Part shown: one piece after another, positions 5,938 to 6,049 of the stretch | How the letters are laid out: each line of letters begins with the position of its first letter | Numbering within the stretch: position 1 is the stretch's first letter | Origin: Methylophilus sp. | Lineage (GTDB): Bacteria > Pseudomonadota > Gammaproteobacteria > Burkholderiales > Methylophilaceae | Direction of reading: 5' to 3' | NCBI GenBank assembly: GCA_027489475.1 | Contig: JAIXZQ010000144.1 | Span: forward strand, 1 to 6,049 | Length of the DNA: 6,049 nt | Notes under the pieces: generated by a model | Seen by the model: only the letters and a program-made list of their open reading frames with translations | Told to the model about the DNA's origin: nothing | Database searches by the model: none | Program-made: the position numbers and the translations under genes

Positions 5938-6049
5938 ATGTTTGCACCTCTTCGAAGGCCATTATTCACCAGCATTCTATGCCTTGCCTGTAGCCTGCCG
6001 GCTTGGGTGCAGGCCGAGGCCAGTCTGTATGATTTGAAAACGCTGCTGG
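5938..6049 (+). CDS. 5' end of an exported protein, possibly TolC/CzcC-type outer-membrane channel (partial)
   Basis: The ATG at 5938 is preceded by AAGGAAG (5928-5934), a strong ribosome site. The 37 codons visible give a signal peptide with an Arg-Arg start, the core LFTSILCLACSLPAW (9-23) and a likely cleavage after VQA (24-26). The mature N-terminus SLYDLKTLL (29-37) looks like the first helix of outer-membrane efflux proteins, which typically open with a short 'L..L..AL..A...NP' helix. That, and the CzcI-like neighbour, suggests a CzcC/TolC-type channel, but too little is present to be sure. The frame is open upstream back to the stop of the preceding gene, so ATG 5878 is an alternative start; it lacks a ribosome site and would bury the signal peptide. 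The gene runs off the window. Confidence 0.7.
   Translation, partial: MFAPLRRPLFTSILCLACSLPAWVQAEASLYDLKTLL

Overview
The window reads as chromosomal DNA from a Gram-negative betaproteobacterium. My best guess is a methylotroph of the Methylophilaceae / Nitrosomonadales type. This rests on protein flavour (SecF, the CNNM/CorC-type transporter, ClpS and ClpA all look betaproteobacterial), a GC content near 50 %, and remembered gene order, not on any search. All genes lie on the + strand. There is no sign of an insertion sequence, phage, CRISPR array, tRNA or rRNA.

Layout. (1) 1-999: a possible last few codons of secD, then complete secF, the inner-membrane part of the Sec translocon; a clear intrinsic terminator follows at 1038-1073. 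(2) 1085-2356: a complete DUF21-CBS-CorC_HlyC membrane protein with a TTG start and no visible ribosome-binding site, beginning only 11 nt after the terminator. (3) 2439-2750 and 3034-5289: clpS and clpA, the N-degron adaptor and the AAA+ unfoldase it serves. They are separated by 283 nt that can fold into a compact structured RNA with its own candidate promoter. (4) 5290-6049: directly after clpA lies a perfect 15-bp inverted repeat that overlaps a full-consensus sigma70 promoter (TTGACA-N16-TATAAT). It is followed by a 37-codon small ORF, a 113-aa exported protein resembling CzcI-type metal-resistance proteins, and the start of another exported protein that may be a TolC/CzcC-type outer-membrane channel, cut by the window edge.

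How they work together. secF belongs to a protein-export unit (secD presumably lies upstream). clpS and clpA form one functional module: ClpS delivers N-degron substrates to ClpA, which feeds ClpP (not in the window). The last block looks like the promoter-proximal end of a regulated accessory operon, possibly heavy-metal efflux, and is the least ordinary part of the window together with the clpS-clpA intergenic RNA candidate. I did not see convincing evidence for a wholly new multi-gene system. The two regions most worth testing are 2841-2977 and 5302-5487.
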